This document shows, in pieces, positions 1-9,097 of a stretch of DNA of 64,000 nt. The translations under genes were made by a program, and so were the position numbers. How positions within the stretch are numbered: the stretch's first letter is position 1; every line of letters begins with the position of its first letter. The stretch is from Shewanella sp. HN-41. Its GTDB lineage: Bacteria; Pseudomonadota; Gammaproteobacteria; Enterobacterales; Shewanellaceae. The notes under the pieces were generated by a model, which saw only the letters and a list, made by a program, of their open reading frames with translations, made no database searches and was not told the DNA's origin. Where the stretch lies: positions 62,001 to 126,000 of the forward strand of contig NZ_AFOZ01000022.1 in the NCBI RefSeq assembly GCF_000217915.1, read 5' to 3'.

Positions 1-1444
1 AAATTAATACGGCGACCGTAATCGCTACCGCAAATTCACGGTACATAATCCCTGTGATCCCCGCTAAAAATGACACGGGCACAAATACGGCGCAGAGCAC
101 TAAACTGGTTGCGACTAGGGCACCTGAAAGCTCTTTCATCGCGCCACGTGTTGCATCCACTGCCGACATTCCCTTCTCGTGGATCAGCCGTTCAACGTTC
201 TCCACCACCACAATGGCGTCGTCAACCACAATCCCAATGGCGAGTACTAACGCCAACAAACTCACCGTATTAATCGTAAAACCAAAGGCAAGCATGGCGG
301 CCAGCGTGCCAATTAATGACACGGGCACGGCGATCGCGGGGATCAAAGTCGCGCGGGCATTTTGTAAAAATAAATACACGACAAAAACCACCAGCACTAA
401 GGCCTCGATCAAGGTGTGGATCACTTCATCGATGGACTCTTGAATAAAAATAGAGGCATCGTAAAACACTTGCCATTTAATCCCCTGAGGAAACTTTTGG
501 GCCAGCTCTGCCATGGTCTGTTTGACCTTTTGAGTCACCTCTAGGGCATTGGCCCCCGGTAGCAAATATACCTGCAAGATAGTGGCATTTTGCCCATTAA
601 GCTGGGATTGTAAGGTGTAGGCAGAGGAACCTAATTCAACGCCAGCAATATCCCGCAGGCGAATAAGCGAACCATCGGGGTTCGCGCGCACAATGATTTC
701 ATTAAACGCCTGAACTGAGCTCAATCGTCCCGCAACACTGATAGGCAGTGTCAGACTAATATCATCGCTGTTAGGTTGAGCCCCAATGGTGCCCGCGGGA
801 GATTCCTTATTTTGGGCTTTAATCGCATTGATCACATCTGTGGTGGTTAAGCTGTACCCAGCCATGGCATCGGGTTTAAGCCAGATACGCATCGCGTAAC
901 TACGTGAGCCAGTATTTCGAGTGCGCCCCACCCCCGGAATACGCCTAAGTGCCGATTCGATATTGATAGTGGCATAGTTACTTAGGTAAATTTCATCGAA
1001 ACGCTCATCATCTGAGGTCAGGGCGAGCTTTAATAATTCAACTGAGGCATCTTTAGAGACTGTCACACCTTCGGTTTGCACATCTATGGGTAAACCGCCG
1101 GCAGCCTGTTGGGCCGAGTTTTGCACATCGACTGCCGCTAAATCCGCATTTGTCCCCACATCAAAGGTGATCGTTACGCTCGTGCTACCAGAGTTAGTAC
1201 TCTTTGAACTCATGTAGATCATATTGGGTACGCCATTGACTTCTTGCTCAAGTGGCGTCGCCACTGACTCGGCGGCCGTGGTCGAACTTGCCCCAGGGTA
1301 GGATGCCGAAATTGTGACTTGGGGAGGCGTGATATAGGGATATTGATCGACGGGTAACTTGAACATCGCAATGGTGCCAAGCAGCACAATAACAATCGAA
1401 ATTACACTCGCAAAAATGGGCCTATTGATAAAAAACTGCGCCAT
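1..1444 (-). CDS. RND efflux pump inner-membrane permease, N-terminal part
   Basis: This is the first ~480 residues of a resistance-nodulation-division transporter of the AcrB/MexF type; the gene runs off the left edge of the window. The protein starts MAQFFINRPIFASV, the usual RND N-terminus, in which a short amphipathic helix is followed by the first membrane helix. Minus-strand translation stays open to position 1. The start ATG at 1444 has a good Shine-Dalgarno (AGGAGC) just upstream. It lies 11 bp downstream of the adaptor gene, so the two form an operon. In this family the permease sits in the inner membrane and uses proton flow to export drugs through a periplasmic adaptor and an outer-membrane channel. 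Substrate cannot be told from this fragment. Confidence 0.92.
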   Translation of the reverse strand, partial: MAQFFINRPIFASVISIVIVLLGTIAMFKLPVDQYPYITPPQVTISASYPGASSTTAAESVATPLEQEVNGVPNMIYMSSKSTNSGSTSVTITFDVGTNADLAAVDVQNSAQQAAGGLPIDVQTEGVTVSKDASVELLKLALTSDDERFDEIYLSNYATINIESALRRIPGVGRTRNTGSRSYAMRIWLKPDAMAGYSLTTTDVINAIKAQNKESPAGTIGAQPNSDDISLTLPISVAGRLSSVQAFNEIIVRANPDGSLIRLRDIAGVELGSSAYTLQSQLNGQNATILQVYLLPGANALEVTQKVKQTMAELAQKFPQGIKWQVFYDASIFIQESIDEVIHTLIEALVLVVFVVYLFLQNARATLIPAIAVPVSLIGTLAAMLAFGFTINTVSLLALVLAIGIVVDDAIVVVENVERLIHEKGMSAVDATRGAMKELSGALVATSLVLCAVFVPVSFLAGITGIMYREFAVAITVAVLI

Positions 1445-1455
1445 TATTGTTGCTC

Positions 1456-2709
1456 CTATTTTTGCGGTTCGAGCGCCTGATGTTTTAGTGCACCAGCCTT
1501 TGCCATCTCATCTTCCTTTGCCGCATATTCCTTGGCACTTAATGGCTCAGCAAGCTGGCCGTGGCGAACTCGGTGCATGCCTTCTGTTATCACCATCTCA
1601 CCCGCTTTTAAGCCACTCTTAACCATGACACCTTCGATTCCTTGATGATCGATCACAATAAAGCGCCGCTCGACTATGTTACTGGGCAGCACCACCATCA
1701 CATAGACGCCACCTTGGTCTACTTGGGTGGCTTTCTGGGGGATCACCACAGCATTGGGCGTTTCCGAAAGTTTAATGCGCACATTGGTGTATTGACCCGG
1801 TAGCAGCTCTTTTTCGGGGTTGGGTAAAATGGCTCTAACTTCGAAGGTACCTGTATTGGGATTCACCTGGGGATCGGTAAAACTGACATCCCCTAAATAA
1901 CAGTATTCACTGTTATCTGGCAAGGTAATACGGACAAATCCAGCCAGTGCTTTACCCTCCGTCTCCGCTTCTTTCTTAGCGGAATAACTGGTTAAGCGTC
2001 GCTGGGCATTAAGATAATCGAGGGCCGACATATTAAAACTCACATATATCGGGTCGACTTGCTTTACCCGGGTCAGCAAGGATTGACCTTTACTGCCCAC
2101 AAGCGCACCAATATCTACCTCGGAACGGCTGACCAAGCCATCAATAGGGGCTTTAATTTCGGTATAACTTAGCTCAAGTTGCGCCTCTTCAACCTCGGCG
2201 TGACTGGCGATAAGATTCGATCTCGCCTGTGCTAAGGTTGACAGGGCATTATCGTAATCGAGCTGGCTGGCGGCGTCTTGCTCATAGAGGGGTTTTAGGC
2301 GTATCACATCCCGTTCGGCTTTTTCCACTATTGCCTGCTGGGAGGCTAACTTCGCCTTTAAACGATTAACGACCGCCACATAGGGTTTATTATCGATCTG
2401 ATATAATAACTCACCCGCTTTAACTGCACTGCCTTCGATAAAACGTTTTTCCTCCACAAAACCATCGACCCTAGCGCGCACTTCCACATCTAAGGAAGCC
2501 TGCGTCACTCCAATATAATTGCCATAGAGCGGCACTGTCGCTGTGGTGACTTTTTCAACCACCACCATTTTAGGCGCTATGGTTACTTCGGGCTGATTGC
2601 ATGCACTTATCGACAAACTAAGCAACAATACACTCAGGGGAAAGGATAAGTGTCGGAAAGATGGAAAGTCCGTTCTAATATGGGGTTGAGGCATATGCGC
2701 ATCCAGCAT
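1456..2709 (-). CDS. RND efflux periplasmic adaptor lipoprotein (membrane fusion protein)
   Basis: 417-residue adaptor of the AcrA/MexE/HlyD type that links the RND permease downstream to an outer-membrane channel. The N-terminus has a hydrophobic stretch ending in SISAC, a lipobox, so the mature protein is probably lipid-anchored at that Cys. Next come a barrel-sandwich half (around VRARVDGFVEEK), a coiled-coil hairpin rich in Ala, Glu and Gln, the second sandwich half (IKAPIDGLVSRSEVD) and a beta-barrel region, the canonical order. A start at the internal Met six codons in (2694) is also possible. The gene is first in a two-gene operon with the permease. No adjacent regulator is visible. 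Confidence 0.92.
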   Translation of the reverse strand: MLDAHMPQPHIRTDFPSFRHLSFPLSVLLLSLSISACNQPEVTIAPKMVVVEKVTTATVPLYGNYIGVTQASLDVEVRARVDGFVEEKRFIEGSAVKAGELLYQIDNKPYVAVVNRLKAKLASQQAIVEKAERDVIRLKPLYEQDAASQLDYDNALSTLAQARSNLIASHAEVEEAQLELSYTEIKAPIDGLVSRSEVDIGALVGSKGQSLLTRVKQVDPIYVSFNMSALDYLNAQRRLTSYSAKKEAETEGKALAGFVRITLPDNSEYCYLGDVSFTDPQVNPNTGTFEVRAILPNPEKELLPGQYTNVRIKLSETPNAVVIPQKATQVDQGGVYVMVVLPSNIVERRFIVIDHQGIEGVMVKSGLKAGEMVITEGMHRVRHGQLAEPLSAKEYAAKEDEMAKAGALKHQALEPQK

Positions 2710-2875
2710 TCTAAAGGTAATGAAACCACTCCCAAGCCAAAAATAAGAATGGTTTTAACGGTTTAGTCGGCCCAGTTAAACATCCTTTGAGCCAATGCAG
2801 TTTAAGTCTACGGTAATCTCGCGGAAATTGACATTTTAAAATCAATTAGTTCAATGATTTGTGACCTGTGAAGCC

Positions 2876-3637
2876 TCAAACTTGGCAACAGGCTTCTTGA
2901 TAGGCAAGTTCAAAGGCATCGGTAAAATTTGTAATAGGCAAAAGATCTTCACGACAACGACGATTACGCCCCAGTAAGGATGATTCGACAAACAAGTCAA
3001 ACCACGCGCTTAACGCTTTAGCATTGGCAGCTTCGCCGATGGCCGTTAATGCTAAGGAGGCCACTTCGGCTGTGCCTAACTGAAAATCATGGCTGCCCTT
3101 ACGCAGTGCATAGGTTGCTAGGGTATCGGGATCGAACGAAAGCATAGGCAATGAATGTAAATAAGGGCTCTTACGGAAGATCTTAATCGCCTCACGCCAA
3201 CTACCATCGAGCATAATTAATAGCGGTCGTTTACCTTCGGCTAACGTCGACATCGGCACTTGATTCAGTACGGTTTGTCCCTGCTCTGCATATTGGGCCG
3301 GAAACACTAAAAAGGGTTGATATTGCTCCGAGTCGATTAACGCGAGTAGCTCGGCTTCGGGTTCAGTGCGTGACCAAATATAGGCATGGGTATCCGGGAT
3401 AAGATCTGCGATTAACCGCCCGCTATTAGTGGGTTTTAACACTTCATCGTTATACATGATCAGCAGAAAACTGGCTTGAGTCGCTAACTGGCGGCGCAGT
3501 GTGCAAGTGCAAAATTGCTCACCCAATAGACATAATGGGCAGCGGATCAATTTTTTACCACGGGCACCAAAGGGTTTAGTCGAAATAGACTTACGGTACT
3601 GGTATAAGCGGTGAACTGCATGTGGAGCTAAAGCCAT
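2876..3637 (-). CDS. tapT: DTW-domain tRNA-uridine aminocarboxypropyltransferase (TapT/YfiP family)
   Basis: DTW-domain protein. The E. coli relative TapT makes acp3U at position 47 of tRNAs from S-adenosylmethionine. Visible family marks are an N-terminal Cys cluster (CPLCLLGEQFCTC), the segment PTNSGRLI, and the D-G-S-W block with the following WREAIKIF, the variant of the name-giving DTW motif. The reading frame extends up to 3739, but the Met at 3637 (MALAPHAVHRLYQYR) gives a protein of 253 residues closer to the family size. Neither start has a strong ribosome site. It appears to be a single-gene unit, divergent from the AmpC gene. Confidence 0.85.
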   Translation of the reverse strand: MALAPHAVHRLYQYRKSISTKPFGARGKKLIRCPLCLLGEQFCTCTLRRQLATQASFLLIMYNDEVLKPTNSGRLIADLIPDTHAYIWSRTEPEAELLALIDSEQYQPFLVFPAQYAEQGQTVLNQVPMSTLAEGKRPLLIMLDGSWREAIKIFRKSPYLHSLPMLSFDPDTLATYALRKGSHDFQLGTAEVASLALTAIGEAANAKALSAWFDLFVESSLLGRNRRCREDLLPITNFTDAFELAYQEACCQV

Positions 3638-4026
3638 AAAAACCCATTCTCTTGCAAACTTATTAGGGGGTAGCGGTAGGTTGTTTTGCACTTTCCTACC
3701 GCAGCGGCGCAGTTTATCCCTTGGCCTTAAATGACGCAATCAACGTGATAGATTATCGCGATAAAAGGCATGAGGGACCGTATTTGATGAGTCCAGCTGG
3801 TAGTGCCGATGATTTAAGAAATCTCCTGAAACAGTGCAACAACTGTAATGTAGAAGCCCATGCCATCACGCAATATTTAACACTATATTATCGAGACCAA
3901 CACTTCACTTACCTCCTGAGGAAATATTGAAGCTAAATATCAGTAATGACTTAACTTAATGGGAAATTACAGTAATATCGTGTTCGATCTCGACGCCATA
4001 AATCCAATTTCGATAACAGGTAAATC
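3638..4026. other. Intergenic region between tapT and ampC
   Basis: About 390 bp separating two divergent genes. A plus-strand open frame runs through it (TTG at 3721 or ATG at 3787 to 3930, up to 69 residues), with a possible GAGGGA ribosome site before the ATG. The product is not recognised and may not be real. No ampR-like regulator gene flanks ampC here, so the beta-lactamase is not arranged like inducible enterobacterial ampC. Confidence 0.4.
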
Positions 4027-5211
4027 ATGCAACGACATACCCTACTCGCTTCAATGCCGTTATTAAGCACGCTACTCTCCGCGAGTCTATTCTCCAATGT
4101 CAGTGTAGCCCAAGATCTGAATGTAAAAGAAATGCAGTCGCTGGTGGACTCTGCCATTAAACCTCTGATGGCTGAGTTCCGTATCCCCGGTGCGGTGATT
4201 GGCATTAGCATTGAGGGTAAGCAGTATTTTTATCAATATGGCGTCAGTTCTAAAACCACAGGGCAAAGTGTGACTGAACATACTCTGTTCGAGATCGGCT
4301 CTATCAGTAAGACCTTTACCGCAACACTGGCAAACTATGCACAGATCGAAGGCAAGTTATCCCTCACGAATATGGCCAGTGATTATGTACCAGCATTAAA
4401 AGGCAGCCATTTTGATGAGATTAGTTTGATCAATTTAGCGACCCACACTGCGGGGGATCTGCCGATGCAAGTCCCAGATAAGGTGACTAATAACGCAGAA
4501 TTAATGGATTACCTTACACATTGGCAACCGTCATTTGCCGCAGGGACTCACCGGAATTACGCCAATCCAAGCATTGGCCTGCTCGGCATGATTGCCGCGC
4601 AGAGTTTGGATCAAACATTTCAGCAAGCGCTTGAACAAACAATATTCCCGCAATTGGGTATGACCAGCAGTTATATCAAGGTTCCGAGCAACAAAATGGC
4701 CGATTATGCCCAAGGCTACAATAAGCAAGACATGCCCGTTCGGGTCAATCCCGGCGTATTAGCCGATGAAGCCTATGGCGTTAAAACCACAGCCACGGAT
4801 CTGCTGCAGTTTGTGGAGGCCAATATGAAAATGCACCCGCTTGCCAAACCACTACAAACGGCTCTCGATGAGACCCACACAGGATACTTTGATGTCGGTA
4901 TGATGACCCAGGATATGATCTGGGAACATTACTCATACCCCATTGAGCTTGATAAAATACTTGCGGGCCACACTCAGAAAGTGGTGTTTGGCAGTATGCC
5001 AGTTAAACCTATAGTGCCGCCCCTCGCACCACAGCAAAATGTGTGGATCAATAAAACTGGCTCAACTGGCGGTTTTGCCGCCTATGTCGCCTTTATCCCC
5101 GCGCAAAAGCTTGGGATCGTATTGCTAAGCAATAAAAACTATCCCGTACCGCCACGGGTTGAAGTGGGCTATCAAATCCTAACGGGGATCGCCAAGCTGA
5201 GACAGGAATAA
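4027..5211 (+). CDS. ampC: Class C beta-lactamase (AmpC family)
   Basis: Serine beta-lactamase exported to the periplasm. A signal peptide covers about residues 1-28, with likely cleavage after VSVAQ. All class C motifs are present: S92-I-S-K95 (nucleophilic Ser), Y178-A-N180 and K343-T-G345. Length (394) is slightly above the usual ~380. It hydrolyses beta-lactams, with cephalosporins the expected preference. It sits alone on the plus strand, followed by a strong terminator, with no ampR beside it. The ribosome site before the ATG is weak (AACAGG), which suggests modest expression. A D,D-peptidase relative is a less likely alternative, because the full set of class C motifs and the length fit AmpC. 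Confidence 0.93.
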   Translation: MQRHTLLASMPLLSTLLSASLFSNVSVAQDLNVKEMQSLVDSAIKPLMAEFRIPGAVIGISIEGKQYFYQYGVSSKTTGQSVTEHTLFEIGSISKTFTATLANYAQIEGKLSLTNMASDYVPALKGSHFDEISLINLATHTAGDLPMQVPDKVTNNAELMDYLTHWQPSFAAGTHRNYANPSIGLLGMIAAQSLDQTFQQALEQTIFPQLGMTSSYIKVPSNKMADYAQGYNKQDMPVRVNPGVLADEAYGVKTTATDLLQFVEANMKMHPLAKPLQTALDETHTGYFDVGMMTQDMIWEHYSYPIELDKILAGHTQKVVFGSMPVKPIVPPLAPQQNVWINKTGSTGGFAAYVAFIPAQKLGIVLLSNKNYPVPPRVEVGYQILTGIAKLRQE

Positions 5212-5227
5212 CCCATACGGCTTAAAA

Positions 5228-5259
5228 ACAACAAAGCCCACAATTCTGTGGGCTTTTTA
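5228..5259 (+). terminator. Rho-independent terminator after ampC
   Basis: Hairpin with arms AAAGCCCACA and TGTGGGCTTT around a 4-base loop, then a T-run. The minus-strand gene pssA also ends here, so it may serve both directions. Confidence 0.85.
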
Positions 5260-5272
5260 TTCAAAGATATGA

Positions 5273-6586
5273 CTAAAGAATGCGCCTCAGTAAAAAATCC
5301 GCTTTTAATCTTCTGATACGATTCATGATCTTTTTCACTGGCGCAGGATAGCTTTGCAACGTATCCACCTGGCTGTAATGATATAAACGTTGTGTATGGG
5401 CCAGAATGTGAGCTTGTTCCGCTTCAAATTGCCCTTTCCAACAAGCGGTTTCATCGTGGATCAACAGACCATTTTCCAGATCCAATGCCCACGCCCTTGG
5501 ATTGAGGTTGGAACCTGTGATCAAGTGTTTCCTTCCGTCAGCACTGATCCCTTTAAGGTGATAACTGTTAATACCGTGTTTCCACAAATGAATATTCAAC
5601 TGGCCATTATCAATTGCCCATTGTTGGCGCTTGGCAAACTTACGCAATGATTGCTCATACATATAGGGCAACGCCCCAATGGTCGAGAAATCTTGCTCTG
5701 GCGGAATATAAAAGTCGTTCGCCGTCTTATCGCCAACCACGATATCGATGCGTTTGCCATTACGTAAGTGCTTAGCTAAGGCGCGCACTAAAATGTAAGG
5801 GGGATTAAAGTAAGGCGTACAGATAAAGAGTGAGTCCTTAGACTCTTCTACTAATGCAACTACCACTTTATTCAGTAGGTTTTTCTTGCGGCCTAACCCC
5901 AGCAAAGGCGTGATCCGATTGCCACTACGGGTGGATGCAAATTCGTATTCCGCTTCCGATAAACGCAATTTAAAGCTACGCACATCGTTTTTGGGCGGCA
6001 GCACTTCCTGCTGTGCATCTTGGGTGAGTGAAGCAACCGCGGGATCGGCTATGATATAACGCTGGATCATCGCCCGCATACTGCGCGCCAATTCGGTCGA
6101 CTCAATCACATGGTAACGGTCGAAACGATATTTCTCATTCTGTTGTAAGTAAATATTGTTAAGACTAGCGCCGCTGTAAATCACCGCATCATCAATAATA
6201 AAGCCCTTAAGGTGCAATACGCCCATAAATTCACGGGATTTAACTGGCACCCCCATAATATCGATAGGATATTCAGCCTCAGCCATAACACGACGATACA
6301 TAAGATAATTACCGCTATCGCCTTTATGGCCAATCAGGCCACGTCTTGCCCGGTGAAAATCAACAAGGATCTTGACATCTAATGCGGGATTCTGCGCTTT
6401 GGCGGCCATCAAGGCCTGTAAAATCTCACGGCCCGCTTCGTCATCTTCCAAATAGAGTGCGGCAATATAAATACTATTTTTAGCACTTTCGATGCGAGCG
6501 AGTAACTCTGCCTTAAATCGGCATGGGGTGAGCAACCACGTTAAAGCCTCGGGTTGAACGGCTATTCCACCAAGCTTATCTAGCAA
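5273..6586 (-). CDS. pssA: CDP-diacylglycerol--serine O-phosphatidyltransferase, phospholipase-D type
   Basis: Makes phosphatidylserine from CDP-diacylglycerol and serine, the committed step towards phosphatidylethanolamine. Two HKD motifs of the phospholipase D superfamily are visible: HLKGFIIDD in the N-terminal half and HLKGISADGRKHLITGS in the C-terminal half. Length (437) fits E. coli PssA (451). There is no membrane segment, as expected for this ribosome- and membrane-associated enzyme. The start is a TTG at 6586, chosen because a near-perfect AAAGGAGGA lies 5-6 bases upstream; no ATG is equally placed. It follows the DUF1904-like gene by 12 bp in the same direction, so the two are probably co-transcribed. 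Confidence 0.93.
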   Translation of the reverse strand: MLDKLGGIAVQPEALTWLLTPCRFKAELLARIESAKNSIYIAALYLEDDEAGREILQALMAAKAQNPALDVKILVDFHRARRGLIGHKGDSGNYLMYRRVMAEAEYPIDIMGVPVKSREFMGVLHLKGFIIDDAVIYSGASLNNIYLQQNEKYRFDRYHVIESTELARSMRAMIQRYIIADPAVASLTQDAQQEVLPPKNDVRSFKLRLSEAEYEFASTRSGNRITPLLGLGRKKNLLNKVVVALVEESKDSLFICTPYFNPPYILVRALAKHLRNGKRIDIVVGDKTANDFYIPPEQDFSTIGALPYMYEQSLRKFAKRQQWAIDNGQLNIHLWKHGINSYHLKGISADGRKHLITGSNLNPRAWALDLENGLLIHDETACWKGQFEAEQAHILAHTQRLYHYSQVDTLQSYPAPVKKIMNRIRRLKADFLLRRIL

Positions 6587-6598
6587 GGCAATCCTCCT

Positions 6599-6931
6599 TT
6601 ATACATGCTGACTACCCCGATAGGAAGCGCTTGGGGTCAGTGACAAAAACATCACAGCAATATGAGTTAATTCTGGATAGGCCTCTGTCACTGCCAGCCT
6701 GATCGTTTGTTCTACTTTGAGATGGATATCAGGGTCAACCGGAAACCAGAGCAATTCGACTTGGACGAAACGTTGATCAATTTTCCCATTACGGTAACTG
6801 ATGCTCGGGATCCAATCTAATGTGAAACTCTCTGCATTACCTTTACATATCGCCGCCAAAGACTGCAGTAATACTTGGCTAAACTCTGCAACGACTGCCT
6901 GTGGTAAGCCGCGCATACTAATATGAGGCAT
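6599..6931 (-). CDS. DUF1904 / tautomerase-like small protein
   Basis: About 110 residues. The frame stays open upstream to 7087, but the segment MPHISMRGLP looks like a true N-terminus. Proteins of the DUF1904/4-oxalocrotonate tautomerase kind begin Met-Pro, and after Met removal the N-terminal Pro acts as general base. The ATG at 6931 is therefore preferred, although its ribosome site (AGGTAA) is distant. The gene sits directly before pssA, in the same operon. The substrate is unknown. The family call rests on N-terminal pattern and size only. Confidence 0.65.
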   Translation of the reverse strand: MPHISMRGLPQAVVAEFSQVLLQSLAAICKGNAESFTLDWIPSISYRNGKIDQRFVQVELLWFPVDPDIHLKVEQTIRLAVTEAYPELTHIAVMFLSLTPSASYRGSQHV

Positions 6932-7312
6932 GGTTAAGTTGTTACCTGAGATCCTAAAATCGTAAGGGGTAGAAATTACCGACTTCACTCCGTCTCGGCA
7001 AGACTTTTCGACTAAAAGTCCACTGAAACCCTCCTGTTTTGCTGGTAATTTGACCTGAAACGATTTAATGCCGAAGCTAACGGACAAAAATGAGGTAATT
7101 GCGGCTAAAATAACCTTAGCTTACAAGCTGTTCAATTCGACAATAAAAGACTGTTTACGCTCTATCCTTGCACAGTACATTAGGCTGCTTGCGCATATGG
7201 ATAACCATAAATGACACATCAATCACAAAATTTAGCTTCTTGGATTTTGGGTCATCACCGCCCCCTTGTTTTAGCGTAAACTAAAGCTTCTATGGTCACT
7301 CAGATGGATACT
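6932..7312. other. Intergenic region with no clear feature
   Basis: About 380 bp between the divergent DUF1904-like gene and the small membrane protein. The N-terminal extension of the upstream frame covers 6932-7087 but looks non-coding. I see no RNA gene, repeat or strong terminator. Confidence 0.5.
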
Positions 7313-7489
7313 ATGAATAAAAAAATTCTGCTCACACTCGCACTGACGCTTATCTTAGCTTGGGGCATTTTCCATTTCAAAACCCAACTCGGGTTATTGA
7401 TCCTACCGTTGTTTATTGGTTTAGTATTATTTGTCACCTTAAGGCTCTATCGTCTTATGGAGAAAGATGACGAAAATAATGAACATTAA
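7313..7489 (+). CDS. Small membrane protein, unknown function
   Basis: About 58 residues from the ATG at 7313 (MNKKILLTLALTL); in-frame ATGs at 7292 and 7304 are alternatives. Two hydrophobic stretches separated by HFKTQLG predict a two-helix membrane hairpin with a charged C-terminal tail (RLMEKDDENNEH). It ends 26 bp before the DacB gene and may be co-transcribed with it. No family is recognised. The coding call rests on the clean hydrophobic pattern and the packing. Confidence 0.6.
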   Translation: MNKKILLTLALTLILAWGIFHFKTQLGLLILPLFIGLVLFVTLRLYRLMEKDDENNEH

Positions 7490-7515
7490 CTTCGACACTC
7501 AGGCTAAATCCTAAC

Positions 7516-9012
7516 ATGGATAAGTTACCCCAAACGACACTTTACACTAGCTTGTTACTGGTGGCCCTAGGCCTACGGGCGGAACCACTGCCCCCTGAAA
7601 ATGTTACCCACTTTGCAAAACAAATCGCCGACATTAGCCCACGTCATTCTCAAACCGCAGTGATAGCGCTCGATTTAGCCAGCAATAAACTCATATATAG
7701 CCATCAGCCAGATACCTTATTAATTCCCGCCAGCACACAGAAAGTACTGACAGCGGTAACGGCCATGACAGCACTTGGCCCTGAGTTCCGTTATGTCACA
7801 GAACTTTGGAGCGATGCTCCCATTCGCCATGGCCATATCGCGGGTAGTGTTTATTTACGTTTTAATGGCGACCCCACATTGACGCAGGCTGACCTTAAGG
7901 GCATTTTTGCGAGTTTAGCCAAACAGGGGATCAGTCGTATCGAGGGCCACTTATACTTGATTGGCGATAAACAGGAACAACTTCAAGCACCTGGTTGGGT
8001 ATGGGACGATTTGGGCATTTGCTTTGCGGCACCCGTCTCTAGCTTCATTATCAATCAAAATTGCGTTTACGGTCAGTTCATACCAAGCGGTGCAACACAA
8101 GCTTCTATGGTCAAACTCCGCGCGGCTAGCTATGGGGTAAAAGTGAGCAGCGATGCTGTCTTCGATCGACAGGCAAGCAGTGATTTTTGCCAGCTCGATC
8201 TCGTTCGCCTCGGACAGAACCAGTATCATTTGCGTGGCTGCTATCCTGGCAATGAAGCCATTCCCCTCGCCATCGCCGTGAGCGACCCAGAGAAATTTGC
8301 AAAGGATACGCTCAGCGCAATGCTTAAGGGCGAAGTGTCTGTTGCTGGCAAAGTGCAAATTGGGGACCTTATTCCACAAAAAGCGAAACTGATTGCGAGC
8401 CATAGCTCAGTCCCCTTGCCTGAACTACTCACGACTATGCTGCTTAAATCGGATAATTTGATCGCCGATAGTTTGTTTAAGCAAGTGGGCAAAACCTATT
8501 ATCGCACCCAAGGCAGTTTTACCCATGGCGCAGCGGCGATGAAGCACATTCTAACGGACTTAGGCGTCGATTTATCGAGTGCCAATATCGTCGATGGTTC
8601 TGGTTTATCACGGTATAACCTATTGAATGCTAGGCAATTGGCCGATGTACTTAGCCTAATTCACAGGGATGCACGTTTCAGAGGGCTCATTGCGAGTCTG
8701 CCGCAGGCGGGTGTCAGTGGCACCCTGAAATATCGCCAGGGCTATACAAAACCGCCCCTTAAGAACCTAATCTTCGCTAAAACAGGATCTATGCAGGGGG
8801 TGGCAAATTTAGCGGGGTTTATTCGTTTACCTCAGCAACAGGATATTTTATTTGTTGTGCTCGAAAATGGCATAGCTCCAGAGCTTAACAAACCATCTAA
8901 GCCCTCCTTTAGCGCCCATTTCCTAACCGAACTGTTAAGAGAAATCCCCCCAGCAGCACAAGTAAGCACCTCAAGCCAAACCGATGCCAATACCATGAAG
9001 CTGAGCCATTAG
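7516..9012 (+). CDS. dacB: D-alanyl-D-alanine carboxypeptidase/endopeptidase (PBP4, peptidase S13)
   Basis: Periplasmic penicillin-binding protein that trims or cross-cut hydrolyses peptidoglycan stems. An N-terminal hydrophobic signal (about residues 9-22) precedes the mature chain. The active-site motifs are S73-T-Q-K76, S-D-N (in LLKSDNLIAD) and K-T-G (in IFAKTGSMQG). The long insert between the first two motifs is characteristic of S13 enzymes. Length (498) is near E. coli DacB (477). The ATG at 7516 has no strong ribosome site. It may be transcribed with the small membrane protein upstream and is followed by a terminator. Confidence 0.92.
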   Translation: MDKLPQTTLYTSLLLVALGLRAEPLPPENVTHFAKQIADISPRHSQTAVIALDLASNKLIYSHQPDTLLIPASTQKVLTAVTAMTALGPEFRYVTELWSDAPIRHGHIAGSVYLRFNGDPTLTQADLKGIFASLAKQGISRIEGHLYLIGDKQEQLQAPGWVWDDLGICFAAPVSSFIINQNCVYGQFIPSGATQASMVKLRAASYGVKVSSDAVFDRQASSDFCQLDLVRLGQNQYHLRGCYPGNEAIPLAIAVSDPEKFAKDTLSAMLKGEVSVAGKVQIGDLIPQKAKLIASHSSVPLPELLTTMLLKSDNLIADSLFKQVGKTYYRTQGSFTHGAAAMKHILTDLGVDLSSANIVDGSGLSRYNLLNARQLADVLSLIHRDARFRGLIASLPQAGVSGTLKYRQGYTKPPLKNLIFAKTGSMQGVANLAGFIRLPQQQDILFVVLENGIAPELNKPSKPSFSAHFLTELLREIPPAAQVSTSSQTDANTMKLSH

Positions 9013-9051
9013 TAACCGCAACCCTGTATCGTGAATATCGCCAATGTCGCA

Positions 9052-9083
9052 ATAAAAAGCACTGAATGATCAGTGCTTTTTAT
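9052..9083. terminator. Bidirectional terminator between dacB and the acyl-CoA dehydrogenase
   Basis: Perfect hairpin AAAAAGCACTGA / TCAGTGCTTTTT with a 4-base loop, giving a T-run on both strands. It lies between two convergent genes. Confidence 0.9.
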
Positions 9084-9097
9084 GAATAGATGAGAAA

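Noticed and set aside
3721..3930. Plus-strand frame of up to 69 residues before ampC
   Set aside because: No recognisable domain; TTG start without ribosome site, and only a moderate one for the internal ATG at 3787. Mentioned as part of the intergenic region only.
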